Origin: Companilactobacillus mindensis DSM 14500
GTDB lineage: Bacteria; Bacillota; Bacilli; Lactobacillales; Lactobacillaceae
NCBI RefSeq assembly: GCF_001434275.1
Contig: NZ_AZEZ01000076.1
Coordinates: 1 to 45,125 of the forward strand
DNA: 45,125 nucleotides
Direction: 5' to 3'
Each line of letters begins with the position of its first letter. The stretch's first letter is position 1. Position numbers and translations under genes: made by a program. Under the pieces are notes generated by a model. The model was not told where the DNA came from, made no database searches, and worked only from the letters and a program-made list of their open reading frames with translations. Shown here piece after piece: positions 21,696 to 30,059 of this stretch.

Positions 21696-23009
21696 TTGGG
21701 CAAATGGAAAACATCCCTAACTGAACGGATCAGCTATGGACTAAGTGATGCGGCAGATAATTTAGTTTTCCAAATGATGACCACTTATCTATTATTCTTT
21801 TATACCGATGTTTTCGGACTGACTGCCAGTGAGGTCGCAATTCTCTTTGTCGTTGCACGAACTGCGGACGTTTTTGAAAGCTTTATTATCGGTGTCATGA
21901 TCGACAACACCCACTCCAAATGGGGTAAAAGTCGGCCATTCTTCTTGTGGTACTCATTTCCTTACGTTATCTTCGCTGTTTTAACTTTCGTTACGCCTAA
22001 TTTCCTACCACATTCTGGGAAATTGATCTGGGCTTATGTCACATACTTAGGACTCGGATTCTTCTACACTGCTGTCAACTTACCAATTACTTCGATCCTG
22101 CCTACTATGACTAACAATGAACAAGAGACCACGCTTTTAGGCGTTATTAGACAATTTTTTGGTAGTTCCGTGCAAATCATTGTGGCCGTCTTTACCATTC
22201 CGCTCGTCGAATTATTTGGCAAAGGCGATCAGCAAAAAGGGTTCTTAGGTACGATCATGCTCTTTGGCTTGATTTCCTTGATCTTGATTCTCAACACATT
22301 CTTTCACGTTAGAGAACGATTCACTAACAAAGAGATCAATCACCAACCATTCGCTGAAGTCTGGCGTATGTTGCGCAAAAATAAACCGTGGATCATTATT
22401 TCGATCGTCATCTTCTTGTACTGGCTGACGACAGCAATTAAGAATCAAACGACTATTTACTACTTCAAATACGTCATGCACGATGAAAACTTAGTCTCAT
22501 TGGCCAATAGTTTCACGCTGACGGCTTTGATCGGGGTCGTTGCTATTTACTTTGTCTCAGCTAAACTAGGCAAGAAACGCACGATGCTACTCGGTATCGC
22601 CACAGCTTTTGTCGGTCAAATAGTTATTACTTTCGCCACTTACATGAAGAATTTACCAATACTATTCAGTGGCATTTTCATCAACTGTATCGGTGGCGGT
22701 TTTATCATCGGATTAGTTTCGATCATGATTGCTGATACGATCCGCTACGGTACGTCAATGGGAATCCAAGCCGAGGGCGTATTGGCATCAACGGATGACT
22801 TCGGAGTCAACTTAGGCCTTGGCCTCGGTGGTCTGATCACCGCTGAATCGCTCCAAATTTCCGGTTACGTTTCTAATCGGACGCAGACTGCGCAAACTAT
22901 TTCCGCCATCAATTTAAATTACGCATTGATTCCTTTGGCTCTTTACCTAATCATGTTTTTGATCTTGTTAGGTTACAATGAGAACAAAATCAATGCCGCT
23001 ATCAAATAA
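21696..23009 (+). CDS. GPH-family cation symporter (MFS sugar transporter)
   Basis: A 437-residue, 12-helix transporter of the glycoside-pentoside-hexuronide:cation symporter family. The N-terminus LTERISYGLSDAADNLVFQMM, the loop MIDNTHSKWGKSRPFFLW and the repeated SILPTMTNN region are typical. It should bring a sugar or glycoside in with protons or sodium; the substrate cannot be read from sequence. The start is TTG at 21696 with only a weak site; the next in-frame ATG would cut into the first helix. Followed by rarA after 12 bp. Confidence 0.85.
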   Translation: MGKWKTSLTERISYGLSDAADNLVFQMMTTYLLFFYTDVFGLTASEVAILFVVARTADVFESFIIGVMIDNTHSKWGKSRPFFLWYSFPYVIFAVLTFVTPNFLPHSGKLIWAYVTYLGLGFFYTAVNLPITSILPTMTNNEQETTLLGVIRQFFGSSVQIIVAVFTIPLVELFGKGDQQKGFLGTIMLFGLISLILILNTFFHVRERFTNKEINHQPFAEVWRMLRKNKPWIIISIVIFLYWLTTAIKNQTTIYYFKYVMHDENLVSLANSFTLTALIGVVAIYFVSAKLGKKRTMLLGIATAFVGQIVITFATYMKNLPILFSGIFINCIGGGFIIGLVSIMIADTIRYGTSMGIQAEGVLASTDDFGVNLGLGLGGLITAESLQISGYVSNRTQTAQTISAINLNYALIPLALYLIMFLILLGYNENKINAAIK

Positions 23010-23021
23010 AGAAGGTTCAAT

Positions 23022-24359
23022 ATGCAACAAGAATCGCTTTTCGCAAATCAGAACAACGACGACAATACTCCTCTAGCCAATCGGGTCCGCCCAACGACAC
23101 TAGAGGATTTTGTCGGTCAACAGCACTTGATCGGTGCTGGAAAAATTTTACGTGACATTATCGATCAAGACAAAATCCCTTCGTTGATTTTTTGGGGTCC
23201 CCCAGGGGTCGGTAAAACTACGCTGGCCGAAATAATTGCCAAGAAAACTAAGGCTAATTTCATCACTTTCAGTGCCGTCACCAGTGGCATCAATGACATC
23301 AAGAAAGTGATGAAGGAAGCTGAAATGAATCGAGAAATGGGTCAAAAGACGATTGTCTTCATCGATGAGATCCATCGTTTCAATAAAGCTCAACAAGATG
23401 CGTTCTTACCTTTTGTTGAAAAAGGCAGCATCACCTTGATTGGTGCTACGACTGAGAATCCTTCGTTTGAAATCAACTCGGCTTTGCTTTCCCGTTGTAA
23501 AGTCTTTGTTCTCAAGTCGCTGACTAAGGATGACTTGATCGAACTACTCAAGAAAGTCCTTGCTAATCCCAAGAGTTTTCCCGATTTGACCGTCAAAATT
23601 GCTCCCGACACTTTGGAATTCATTGCAGCGTACGCTAATGGTGACGCTAGAAGCGCTTTGAATACTTTGGAAATGGCTGTCATCAATTCAGAAACGACCG
23701 ATAAAGTTGCTAAGGTTAATTTGGAAGACGTTCGTCAACTGTTGAACACCAAATCATTGCGCTACGACAAGAACGGCGAAGAACACTACAATATCATTTC
23801 GGCTCTGCACAAATCCATGCGCAACAGCGATACCGATGCGGCCATTTATTGGGTGACCCGCATGCTCGACGGTGGCGAGGACCCGCTTTATATTGCCAGA
23901 AGATTAGTTCGTTTTGCCAGTGAAGACATTGGTTTGGCTGACACCAACGCTTTAAACGTCGCCATCAATACCTTTCAAGCTTGCCAATTCCTAGGCATGC
24001 CTGAATGTAACGTCCACTTAGTCGAATGCGTTATCTACTTATCTGTTGCGCCAAAGTCTAACGCATCTTACAAAGCCTTGCTTCACGCCCAAAAAGATGT
24101 CAAGAAGTACGGTAATTTACCAGTTCCTTTACAGATCCGCAACGCTCCTACTAAGTTGATGAAGGATCTCGGCTACGGTAAGAATTATCAATTAGCGCAC
24201 GATAGTAAAGACAAGCTGACCGATATGCAGACCGTACCACCGGAAATCAAAGGCACTAAATATTACGTTCCTACTGAGCAAGGAAAAGAACGGCTCTTCA
24301 AACAACGTTTGGAATATATTAATCAATGGCATCAACAACATGACAACGATTCTAAATAA
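23022..24359 (+). CDS. rarA: Replication-associated recombination ATPase RarA (MgsA)
   Basis: A 445-residue AAA+ ATPase of the RarA/Mgs1 family that acts at stalled replication forks. Visible are RPTTLEDFVGQQHL, Walker A GPPGVGKTT, Walker B IVFIDEIHRF, sensor 1 GATTENPSFEIN, the arginine-finger region ALLSRCKVF, and the C-terminal domain with SMRNSDTDAAIYWVTRML and YVPTEQGKE. AGAAGG precedes the ATG. The short gap to the transporter suggests shared transcription. A strong terminator follows. Confidence 0.95.
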   Translation: MQQESLFANQNNDDNTPLANRVRPTTLEDFVGQQHLIGAGKILRDIIDQDKIPSLIFWGPPGVGKTTLAEIIAKKTKANFITFSAVTSGINDIKKVMKEAEMNREMGQKTIVFIDEIHRFNKAQQDAFLPFVEKGSITLIGATTENPSFEINSALLSRCKVFVLKSLTKDDLIELLKKVLANPKSFPDLTVKIAPDTLEFIAAYANGDARSALNTLEMAVINSETTDKVAKVNLEDVRQLLNTKSLRYDKNGEEHYNIISALHKSMRNSDTDAAIYWVTRMLDGGEDPLYIARRLVRFASEDIGLADTNALNVAINTFQACQFLGMPECNVHLVECVIYLSVAPKSNASYKALLHAQKDVKKYGNLPVPLQIRNAPTKLMKDLGYGKNYQLAHDSKDKLTDMQTVPPEIKGTKYYVPTEQGKERLFKQRLEYINQWHQQHDNDSK

Positions 24360-24362
24360 ATG

Positions 24363-24408
24363 AAAATAAGGACGATAAACCCGTTTTGGAGTTTATCGTC
24401 CTTATTTT
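24363..24408. terminator. Bidirectional terminator between rarA and the LPXTG gene
   Basis: AAAATAAGGACGATAAAC pairs with GTTTATCGTCCTTATTTT around a 10-base loop; it serves both convergent genes. Confidence 0.9.
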
Positions 24409-24453
24409 GATTAACTGGATAGTACGAACTAAGACGTTCATACTTCTAACCCA

Positions 24454-25917
24454 TCATTTTTTTCTTTCTTTTCTATTTATCAAAGTAACTGCTAATAACA
24501 TAAAACCTACAATTGGCGCAAGAATACCAGACTTTACTCCTGTTGAAGGCAATTTGCTATTGGTACTCATTGGCTCTGTTTCATCAACCGGTAAAGCTGA
24601 TTTCATTTGGGTTGTTTCGATAACATTTGCTGGTAATTTTTCGCTTTCAGTGTCAGTATATTCGCTGCTACCTTCTACTTTTACCAAATCTGGGTCTATG
24701 TTTAAGTCTGGATCTGGTGTTGGGGTTGGTTCTGGGTCCGGATTTGGTTCTGGATCTGGTTCTGGATTGGGAATACTCTCAGGTTCTGGAGTTTCATTTT
24801 GATAATCCCAACGATGAGTTTCGCCACCATTAACATTTATCTTATTGGCAATGATATTACCATCCAAATTATGCTTCACTTCCAACTCGGCTTTTGGACT
24901 CAGAACGCTTCCCATAAAAACTCTGTCAAAAAGTACTTTCCCTCTGAACAACTGATCAGCACTCGTACTATCGTAAAAATTCCAAAGTAGATGGTTATCA
25001 TCAAAAAGTTCAGTTTCCTGTGGCTCACGTTGATTATCAGTTCCTAATTCTTCGCCATTGTCGTAATATAATTCAATTTGAGAATTCATTACGTATTCAC
25101 TTACCCCAGATGTATCAACGTTAATCACTACATTGGTGCCACCAGCATCAGCAGACAACCCTTTAATTTTCAACGGTGTTCCTGAATTCAACACATCGGA
25201 AGATAATTTCAAAACAATCTGATTATGATCATTAGGTTGATAATCTCTTATATCGATTGTTCTGTTATTTGGATCCACAAAATTTTCTGAAGTAATTTCA
25301 GCGTGCCTTTTTCTTTGGATCAATTCTTGCGATTTACTGGCCAATTCTTGGAAGGACTTCTCAAAATCAATGTATTTATTAGTACCTTTATCTTGATAAG
25401 TTTCTTCTTTTAGTAAATTCCCCAATCTAACCAAGTTAACCGTTGGACACTTAATATCGCTGAAATCAATTTCATTATTGATTCCAAAGATAACCTTATT
25501 TTTTCGAATATCACCACTGGAAACAAAGGAACTTGCTGCTATTTTTTTAGCATCCTCAATATAAGAAATATCATCAGTAACTAAGTTATTAATGATATTC
25601 GTTCCAAAATTAACATTTCCATATAAAACTCCTGTGGCTACATTTCCATTAGTATGTGTATTCAAATGTGCCTCGTTTGCAAAGATATGAAAATGAGCTG
25701 CATATCCCAATTCATTTTGTTGGTAATTGGGAAAATCCGTTTCAACATTGCCCCCATCTTTGATTTCATTATCAGAAATTTTTGCCTGTGCTTGGATAGC
25801 TTTTTTTTCCGATAATTCATCTGCTTTTACAATGATCACTGTATTCATTCCAACTAAAGCTGTTGCACTAACAGCTAAAAACGATAACGCCCACTTCTTT
25901 CCCTTTTTAATTGTCAT
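24454..25917 (-). CDS. LPXTG-anchored surface protein with choice-of-anchor A domain
   Basis: A 487-residue secreted protein. An N-terminal signal peptide with a long basic start (MTIKKGKKWALSFLAVSATALVG) is followed by a domain at about 60-370. Its motif NELGYAAHFHIFANEAHLNTHTNGNVA is typical of choice-of-anchor A (collagen-binding A-like) domains. A Pro/Glu/Asp repeat (about 375-402) acts as a wall-spanning spacer. The sorting signal LPSTG lies at residues 456-460, followed by a hydrophobic stretch and the basic tail NRKERKK. Sortase A would link it to peptidoglycan. An adhesion role is likely but untested. AGAGAG lies upstream of the ATG. Confidence 0.85.
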   Translation of the reverse strand: MTIKKGKKWALSFLAVSATALVGMNTVIIVKADELSEKKAIQAQAKISDNEIKDGGNVETDFPNYQQNELGYAAHFHIFANEAHLNTHTNGNVATGVLYGNVNFGTNIINNLVTDDISYIEDAKKIAASSFVSSGDIRKNKVIFGINNEIDFSDIKCPTVNLVRLGNLLKEETYQDKGTNKYIDFEKSFQELASKSQELIQRKRHAEITSENFVDPNNRTIDIRDYQPNDHNQIVLKLSSDVLNSGTPLKIKGLSADAGGTNVVINVDTSGVSEYVMNSQIELYYDNGEELGTDNQREPQETELFDDNHLLWNFYDSTSADQLFRGKVLFDRVFMGSVLSPKAELEVKHNLDGNIIANKINVNGGETHRWDYQNETPEPESIPNPEPDPEPNPDPEPTPTPDPDLNIDPDLVKVEGSSEYTDTESEKLPANVIETTQMKSALPVDETEPMSTNSKLPSTGVKSGILAPIVGFMLLAVTLINRKERKK

Positions 25918-26086
25918 AAATTTGATACCATCTCTCTAAAGATTTTTTGTGACAATATTATCTATTATTTCAGGAATGTTCGTCAATCATTTTATATAAA
26001 ATCATTTGTTGTTTTTTGAAAAATAAATTTATTTTTATAAGAAATATGCCAAATGAATATTATTTTTCAAAATTAAGCTTAAATCA

Positions 26087-27067
26087 TCATTCAAAAGGAT
26101 ATTTCATTCCCCAATCATTTCTCACATCATTCAAAATATGTGCCACATCACGTGACAAAGCTAATTGACCGTCATCATGGCCGTTGTCGATGTACTTTTG
26201 CATATCGGCTACTTCATATTGAAGTGCTTTCGTATCGTCGCCAGCAACGATTTTATCTGTTGTTTGCGTATGTGCGTCCGCAGTATAAGTAATGTCAGCT
26301 TCGGTAGCACGTGGATAATTGCTGATTTCGACGTAACCTTTTGTCCCAGAGATCACGCCCCGCTTTGGTTGTTTGGCGCGCATTGATAAGGCCATAACTG
26401 CCATTTGTTCATCGTCATTTTTCAAAATAATTCCTGATTGTTCGTCAACGCCAGTTTCGAAGTATTTGACTGTCGTTAAGATATTAGTAGGTTGTTTAGC
26501 TAAGAAACTTCTCGCAAAAGCAGTGGCGTAACCACCGATATCTAGCAAAGCTCCACCAGCTAATTCTTTATTGAAGAAACGATTCTTAGGATCATAATCT
26601 TTCAAACTGCCAAAGTTGACTTGAACCAATTTAACTTGACCAATCTTGCCGTCAGCAATCAATTGTTTAACTTGCTTATAGAGTGGCATGTGCAGCAACG
26701 TAAAGCCTTCAGTCAAAATCAAATGCCTGTCTGCTGCTAACTTTTGAACTTCGTCAAATTGTTCAGCATTGACAGTAATAGCTTTTTCACAGAAAAAATT
26801 CTTACCGGCATTGAGGGCTTCCTTGATGTATTGATAGTGATATGTGTGTGGCGTAGCAATGTAAATTACGTCAATATTAGGGTCATTGATCATGTCAGTA
26901 GGATTCTTGAATTGATGTTGAATCTTTTTTTCAGCGGCAAATTTAGCCATCTGTTCGGCATTCATATCACTAACGCCATAGATCTCACCGTTAACAGCAT
27001 TCAACGCATCAGCCATTTCGTGTGCGATCCAACCTGTTCCTATCATTCCCCAATTATATTTTGTCAT
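26087..27067 (-). CDS. Gfo/Idh/MocA-family oxidoreductase
   Basis: A 326-residue NAD(P)-dependent oxidoreductase. It has an N-terminal Rossmann fold with GMIGTGWIAHEMADAL, the YIATPHTYHYQYIKEALNAGKNFFCEKAIT region (the family E-K-P motif is E-K-A here) and a C-terminal alpha/beta domain containing GGALLDIGGYA. Members oxidise sugars, inositols or related alcohols; the substrate is unknown. It begins 3 bp after the RpiA-like gene and is clearly co-transcribed with it, which suggests a sugar or sugar-phosphate pathway. Confidence 0.85.
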   Translation of the reverse strand: MTKYNWGMIGTGWIAHEMADALNAVNGEIYGVSDMNAEQMAKFAAEKKIQHQFKNPTDMINDPNIDVIYIATPHTYHYQYIKEALNAGKNFFCEKAITVNAEQFDEVQKLAADRHLILTEGFTLLHMPLYKQVKQLIADGKIGQVKLVQVNFGSLKDYDPKNRFFNKELAGGALLDIGGYATAFARSFLAKQPTNILTTVKYFETGVDEQSGIILKNDDEQMAVMALSMRAKQPKRGVISGTKGYVEISNYPRATEADITYTADAHTQTTDKIVAGDDTKALQYEVADMQKYIDNGHDDGQLALSRDVAHILNDVRNDWGMKYPFE

Positions 27068-27069
27068 AA

Positions 27070-27729
27070 TTACAAATCTTCTTTCTTGATATGTTTTACG
27101 TCTTTATCAGTTGCTAATAACGCATCCGTTACAATATTTTCAAAATATGAAGTACCCATTACGCCGGTCGTTTGCGCTAGCTGTCGGTTGATCTCAGAAA
27201 TATTGGTCCAATTTTCAAAGTGAATATCGACCAATCCATTGCCATTCGGTGTTCTGAACATGCCAGCCATCTCACTTGCTTGACGAATTTTGGCTGACCC
27301 GCCTAACTTTTCAACTTCAGTGATCACTTGCGGAATCGCTAAATCCAAAACTTCTAAGGTCAACTGAACGTCTGGATTCAATTCCTCTTTGAATCGTTCA
27401 ATCGGCGCCATGATGATATAGCGGTCGGCTAATTGTGCGTATAATTTCTCAAACGTATGAATGCCACCGTTGCTCTTTAAGGCGTTCAAATTCTCATCTA
27501 AACTGTCACATCCGTCAAAAGCTAAGTCGAACTTCTTCACTTGTGGCAAAGAAACTACCGGAATTCCCAACTCTAAACAAAGTTGACGTGTCTGTTCGGA
27601 GGGACTAGCAATTTTGATTGTGGGTTCTTTAATAGCTCTGATCAATCGGCCAACTGTACGACCGCCACCGAAACTCACGGTCATTTGTGGCTTGATCATT
27701 TTGAGTGCTGCTGCAATTAATGGCTCCAT
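27070..27729 (-). CDS. Divergent ribose 5-phosphate isomerase A-like protein
   Basis: A 219-residue RpiA-fold protein. The catalytic set of RpiA is kept with correct spacing in DGCDSLDENLNALKSNGGIHTFEK: two Asp of D-G-C-D, the Lys of ALK and the Glu of FEK. The N-terminal phosphate loop reads SFGGGRTV instead of the usual GxGTGST, and the GGG after the Lys is SNG. It may act on a related phosphosugar rather than ribose 5-phosphate. GAGG lies about 7 bases before the ATG. It starts a two-gene unit with the oxidoreductase. Confidence 0.75.
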   Translation of the reverse strand: MEPLIAAALKMIKPQMTVSFGGGRTVGRLIRAIKEPTIKIASPSEQTRQLCLELGIPVVSLPQVKKFDLAFDGCDSLDENLNALKSNGGIHTFEKLYAQLADRYIIMAPIERFKEELNPDVQLTLEVLDLAIPQVITEVEKLGGSAKIRQASEMAGMFRTPNGNGLVDIHFENWTNISEINRQLAQTTGVMGTSYFENIVTDALLATDKDVKHIKKEDL

Positions 27730-27800
27730 ATAATTACCTCTTCAAGAAATATATTTTCATATTTATTTTATATTCGAAATTTATTTTCATGATAAGACAT

Positions 27801-27827
27801 AAAAAATATCCTGTCAAGCAGGATATT
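27801..27827 (-). terminator. Intrinsic terminator of the RpiR-type gene
   Basis: On the minus strand ATATCCTG pairs with CAGGATAT, followed by a T-run. It separates the regulator from the RpiA-like unit. Confidence 0.8.
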
Positions 27828-28653
27828 AAATTTTACGATCAGCAATCAATTCCTCATGGTGGGAGATTTTTTTCAAAGTCTCTTTATCTTGGCCAACTAA
27901 CAGTAAGAATATCGCTTCGATCATCGTGGAGGCAGCTATTCTTGAGAAATAATATTCGGATTGAAAAATCTGTTCACGTACGTATGTCTTCAAATGGAAA
28001 TCGGCTTTTTGAGCAATCGGCGAATCATTTCGATTAGTAATAGCAATTACTTTGATATTTTTTTCTTGAGCCACTTGTAATTGTTTCATCAATGATTTGG
28101 ATTCCCCAGAATTGGAAATAATGATCAGAATATCTTGTTTGACCATATTCAAAGTTTGAGCGATCGAGGTCTCAAAAGCGGCATCGCTAAAAGCAAGGAT
28201 CCCAATTTGATTGAATTTGTAAACCGCATCAATTGCGACTGGATAAGTATTTCCTTCAGCTACTATTTGAATCAAGCGGGCGTTCTTGATCAATTTTAGA
28301 ACCTCTGTAATTTGTTTTGTCGACAAATTCTTTAATGTATTAGTAATTTCAATGCTCTTGTTAGTGCTAATGTTCTTCAATGATTTTTGAATATCATCAT
28401 CGATCGTTACTGAAACATTGGCGTCGTCAGAAACTTGAGCCAGACGTGTCTTCAACTGATGAAAACCATCAATATTCAAATTTTTACAAAAACGCGATAC
28501 TGAAGCATCACTGACGCCAGATTGTTTGGCCAACTGTGAAATTGTATAGTCGATCACTTGTTGGGGTTGTTTTAAAACTACTTCAGCAATCTTCTTGTCA
28601 GTCACTGACATATGGGGCAATTTGTTATAGATGATATCAATAATATTTTGCAT
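27826..28653 (-). CDS. RpiR/MurR-family transcriptional regulator
   Basis: A 275-residue regulator. The N-terminal RpiR helix-turn-helix spans about 1-75 (VIDYTISQLAKQSGVSDASVSRFCKNLNIDGFHQLK). The C-terminal SIS sugar-phosphate isomerase-like domain spans about 105-240 (ILIIISNSGESKSLMKQLQVA, VIAITNRNDSPIAQKAD). SIS domains in this family sense phosphosugars. It lies directly upstream of the RpiA/oxidoreductase pair on the same strand and probably controls it, although a terminator separates them. The putative sRNA copy 3 with its terminator lies just upstream. Confidence 0.85.
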   Translation of the reverse strand: MQNIIDIIYNKLPHMSVTDKKIAEVVLKQPQQVIDYTISQLAKQSGVSDASVSRFCKNLNIDGFHQLKTRLAQVSDDANVSVTIDDDIQKSLKNISTNKSIEITNTLKNLSTKQITEVLKLIKNARLIQIVAEGNTYPVAIDAVYKFNQIGILAFSDAAFETSIAQTLNMVKQDILIIISNSGESKSLMKQLQVAQEKNIKVIAITNRNDSPIAQKADFHLKTYVREQIFQSEYYFSRIAASTMIEAIFLLLVGQDKETLKKISHHEELIADRKI

Positions 28654-28694
28654 AGGTGTTTACCTCTGTTTCTATTCTATCAAATTTTGAACAG

Positions 28695-28721
28695 CAAAAA
28701 AGCCTGCTAATAAGCAGGCTG
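28695..28721 (-). terminator. Intrinsic terminator at the 3' end of sRNA copy 3
   Basis: On the minus strand AGCCTGCT pairs with AGCAGGCT, then six T. It lies 42 bp before the RpiR start, so it ends a minus-strand transcript that comes from upstream. Confidence 0.85.
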
Positions 28722-28997
28722 CCATGATATTTATAAGTATGATAAATACCAACTTCTTTCTTTTTAAACTAAGCTACGGGGAATAGCTAGTTTTAATTAA
28801 CTTTATTATCTTTAGGGGGGAGATATTTAAAGTTTTTCATCTGTGTTTTTTATAGGGGATTAAATAAAAAAGAGTTTTTTGTTTTTAAAGGGGTTATTTC
28901 TATTCATTGTTTTCAATAATTATCTATTTAAGATTGAAGGGTTCTCTCTATTAAAGAGTTATCTGATCATCCGGTCACCTCGTTTGCTTTTGACTAT
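28695..28997 (-). ncRNA. Putative C-rich-loop sRNA, copy 3
   Basis: Third copy of the family and the longest. The promoter-like block is at 28990-29025. On the minus strand come GAGGTGACCGG before a very short ORF, the TTAAATAGATAATTATT segment, several C-runs, and hairpin TATCT-CCCCCCTAA-AGATA (28807-28825). Hairpin AGCTA-TTCCCCG-TAGCT (28772-28788) follows, and a terminator ends the unit. The loop TTCCCCG is identical to that of copy 2, although the stem sequence is unrelated. It could also be a leader of the RpiR gene. Confidence 0.55.
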
Positions 28998-29071
28998 GCT
29001 TAAATAATAACGATTAAATACGAATAAATTTATAACAAATTATGAAGATTTATTGAATTTATCGAAAACAT

Positions 29072-29098
29072 AAAAAAAGACCGCCAATCGGCAGTCTA
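29072..29098 (-). terminator. Intrinsic terminator of the NlpC/P60 gene
   Basis: On the minus strand AGACTGCCGATTGGCGGTCT folds into a hairpin, followed by seven T. Confidence 0.8.
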
Positions 29099-29139
29099 AG
29101 TTGTTTATTGTAGAATGATTTGAATTTTGAATATTAAAA

Positions 29140-29847
29140 TTATAGAACTTTAACAGCGAATGAAGGCATGAAGTAACCTGAGATTGTTGAAATCTTAACT
29201 GATTCGCCTGGTTGTGGTGCAGCGATGTATTGGTTGTTACCTAAGTAGATACCTACGTGGTAAGTTGAACCCTTGCTACCCCAGAACAATAGATCACCAG
29301 CAGATGCTTGAGAAACAGCTTCTTGTGTACCGGCACTTTCTTGAGCTACTGTATAACCACCGATGCTCTTACCTGTTGCTTGTTGATAAACATATGATGT
29401 GAAACCTGAACAGTCGAAACCTGAAGGTGTCTTACCACCCCATACGTATGGTGTACCAATGTATTGTTTAGCAGTACTGATAACACTATCAGCAGTAGCA
29501 GTTGAAGTATCTGCAGCAGCTTCTGTAACAGCTGCTTCTGTTGTTACGTCTTCTGAACTTACCCATTCGTTTGTAGCAACGTAGTACCATGTGATACCAC
29601 TATCGTCTTGAACAGCTTTACCAACAGCCCATGAAGTGTTTGATGAAAGTGCACGACCTGAGTTATCAGCTGATGATGAAGGAGCAGTCTTTAAAATAGC
29701 CATTTTCTTTGTGTGAACAGCTGCAGGAACATCTGTCAATTGTGTTGCGGCTTTAGTAGTTGAAGCGTTTGATAAACCTAAACCTGTAACTGCTAATGCT
29801 GCAGCAGCTGTAAATGAAATAAGAATCTTTTTAACGTTAGTATTCAA
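29140..29847 (-). CDS. Secreted NlpC/P60 peptidoglycan endopeptidase
   Basis: A 235-residue wall hydrolase. A signal peptide is at residues 1-34 (cleavage likely after TKAA). A SH3-like/SLAP-type wall-binding segment lies at about 44-102 (AVHTKKMAILKTAP...WYYVATNEWV), then an Ala/Thr-rich linker. The NlpC/P60 domain is at about 118-235, with Cys146 in FDCSGF, His197 in YHVGIYLG and a possible third residue Gln212. It should cleave stem peptides between D-Glu and the dibasic residue. Two TGTAAC-type boxes upstream suggest WalR control, as for many lytic enzymes. GGGGG precedes the ATG. Confidence 0.9.
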   Translation of the reverse strand: MNTNVKKILISFTAAAALAVTGLGLSNASTTKAATQLTDVPAAVHTKKMAILKTAPSSSADNSGRALSSNTSWAVGKAVQDDSGITWYYVATNEWVSSEDVTTEAAVTEAAADTSTATADSVISTAKQYIGTPYVWGGKTPSGFDCSGFTSYVYQQATGKSIGGYTVAQESAGTQEAVSQASAGDLLFWGSKGSTYHVGIYLGNNQYIAAPQPGESVKISTISGYFMPSFAVKVL

Positions 29848-29945
29848 AATTTAAATCCCCCGTAATTGGTTTGTTTTTTATTTTTTAAGTTTTTATTAAT
29901 TATTAATTTCTTATCACTCAACGATGACTATATTACTCCCCGAAT

Positions 29946-29984
29946 ATTGCAGAATTGTTACAGTAATTGTATAAGAATGTTACA
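29946..29984 (-). promoter_or_regulatory. WalR-like boxes upstream of the NlpC/P60 gene
   Basis: On the minus strand TGTAAC-N5-TATACA and TGTAAC-N5-TGCAAT resemble the WalR (YycF) consensus TGTWAH-N5-TGTWAH. Each second half is imperfect. Confidence 0.45.
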
Positions 29985-30002
29985 CTTTGTTATTCACAAA
30001 AT

Positions 30003-30046
30003 AATAAGGTCTAGATCATTGATTTAACAATGCTCTAGACCTTATT
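30003..30046. terminator. Bidirectional terminator
   Basis: AATAAGGTCTAGA pairs with TCTAGACCTTATT around an 18-base loop. It ends the minus-strand guanylate-kinase-like gene. Confidence 0.8.
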
Positions 30047-30059
30047 GTGAAAGTTATTA

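Noticed and set aside
24386-24833. Plus-strand frames opposite the Pro-rich part of the LPXTG protein
   Set aside because: They encode low-complexity Gly/Ser or Leu/Val strings, have no ribosome sites and are antisense images of the repeat.
29848-30002. c-di-AMP (ydaO-type) riboswitch upstream of the NlpC/P60 gene
   Set aside because: The leader is AT-rich and too short, without the conserved GC-rich stems of that riboswitch.
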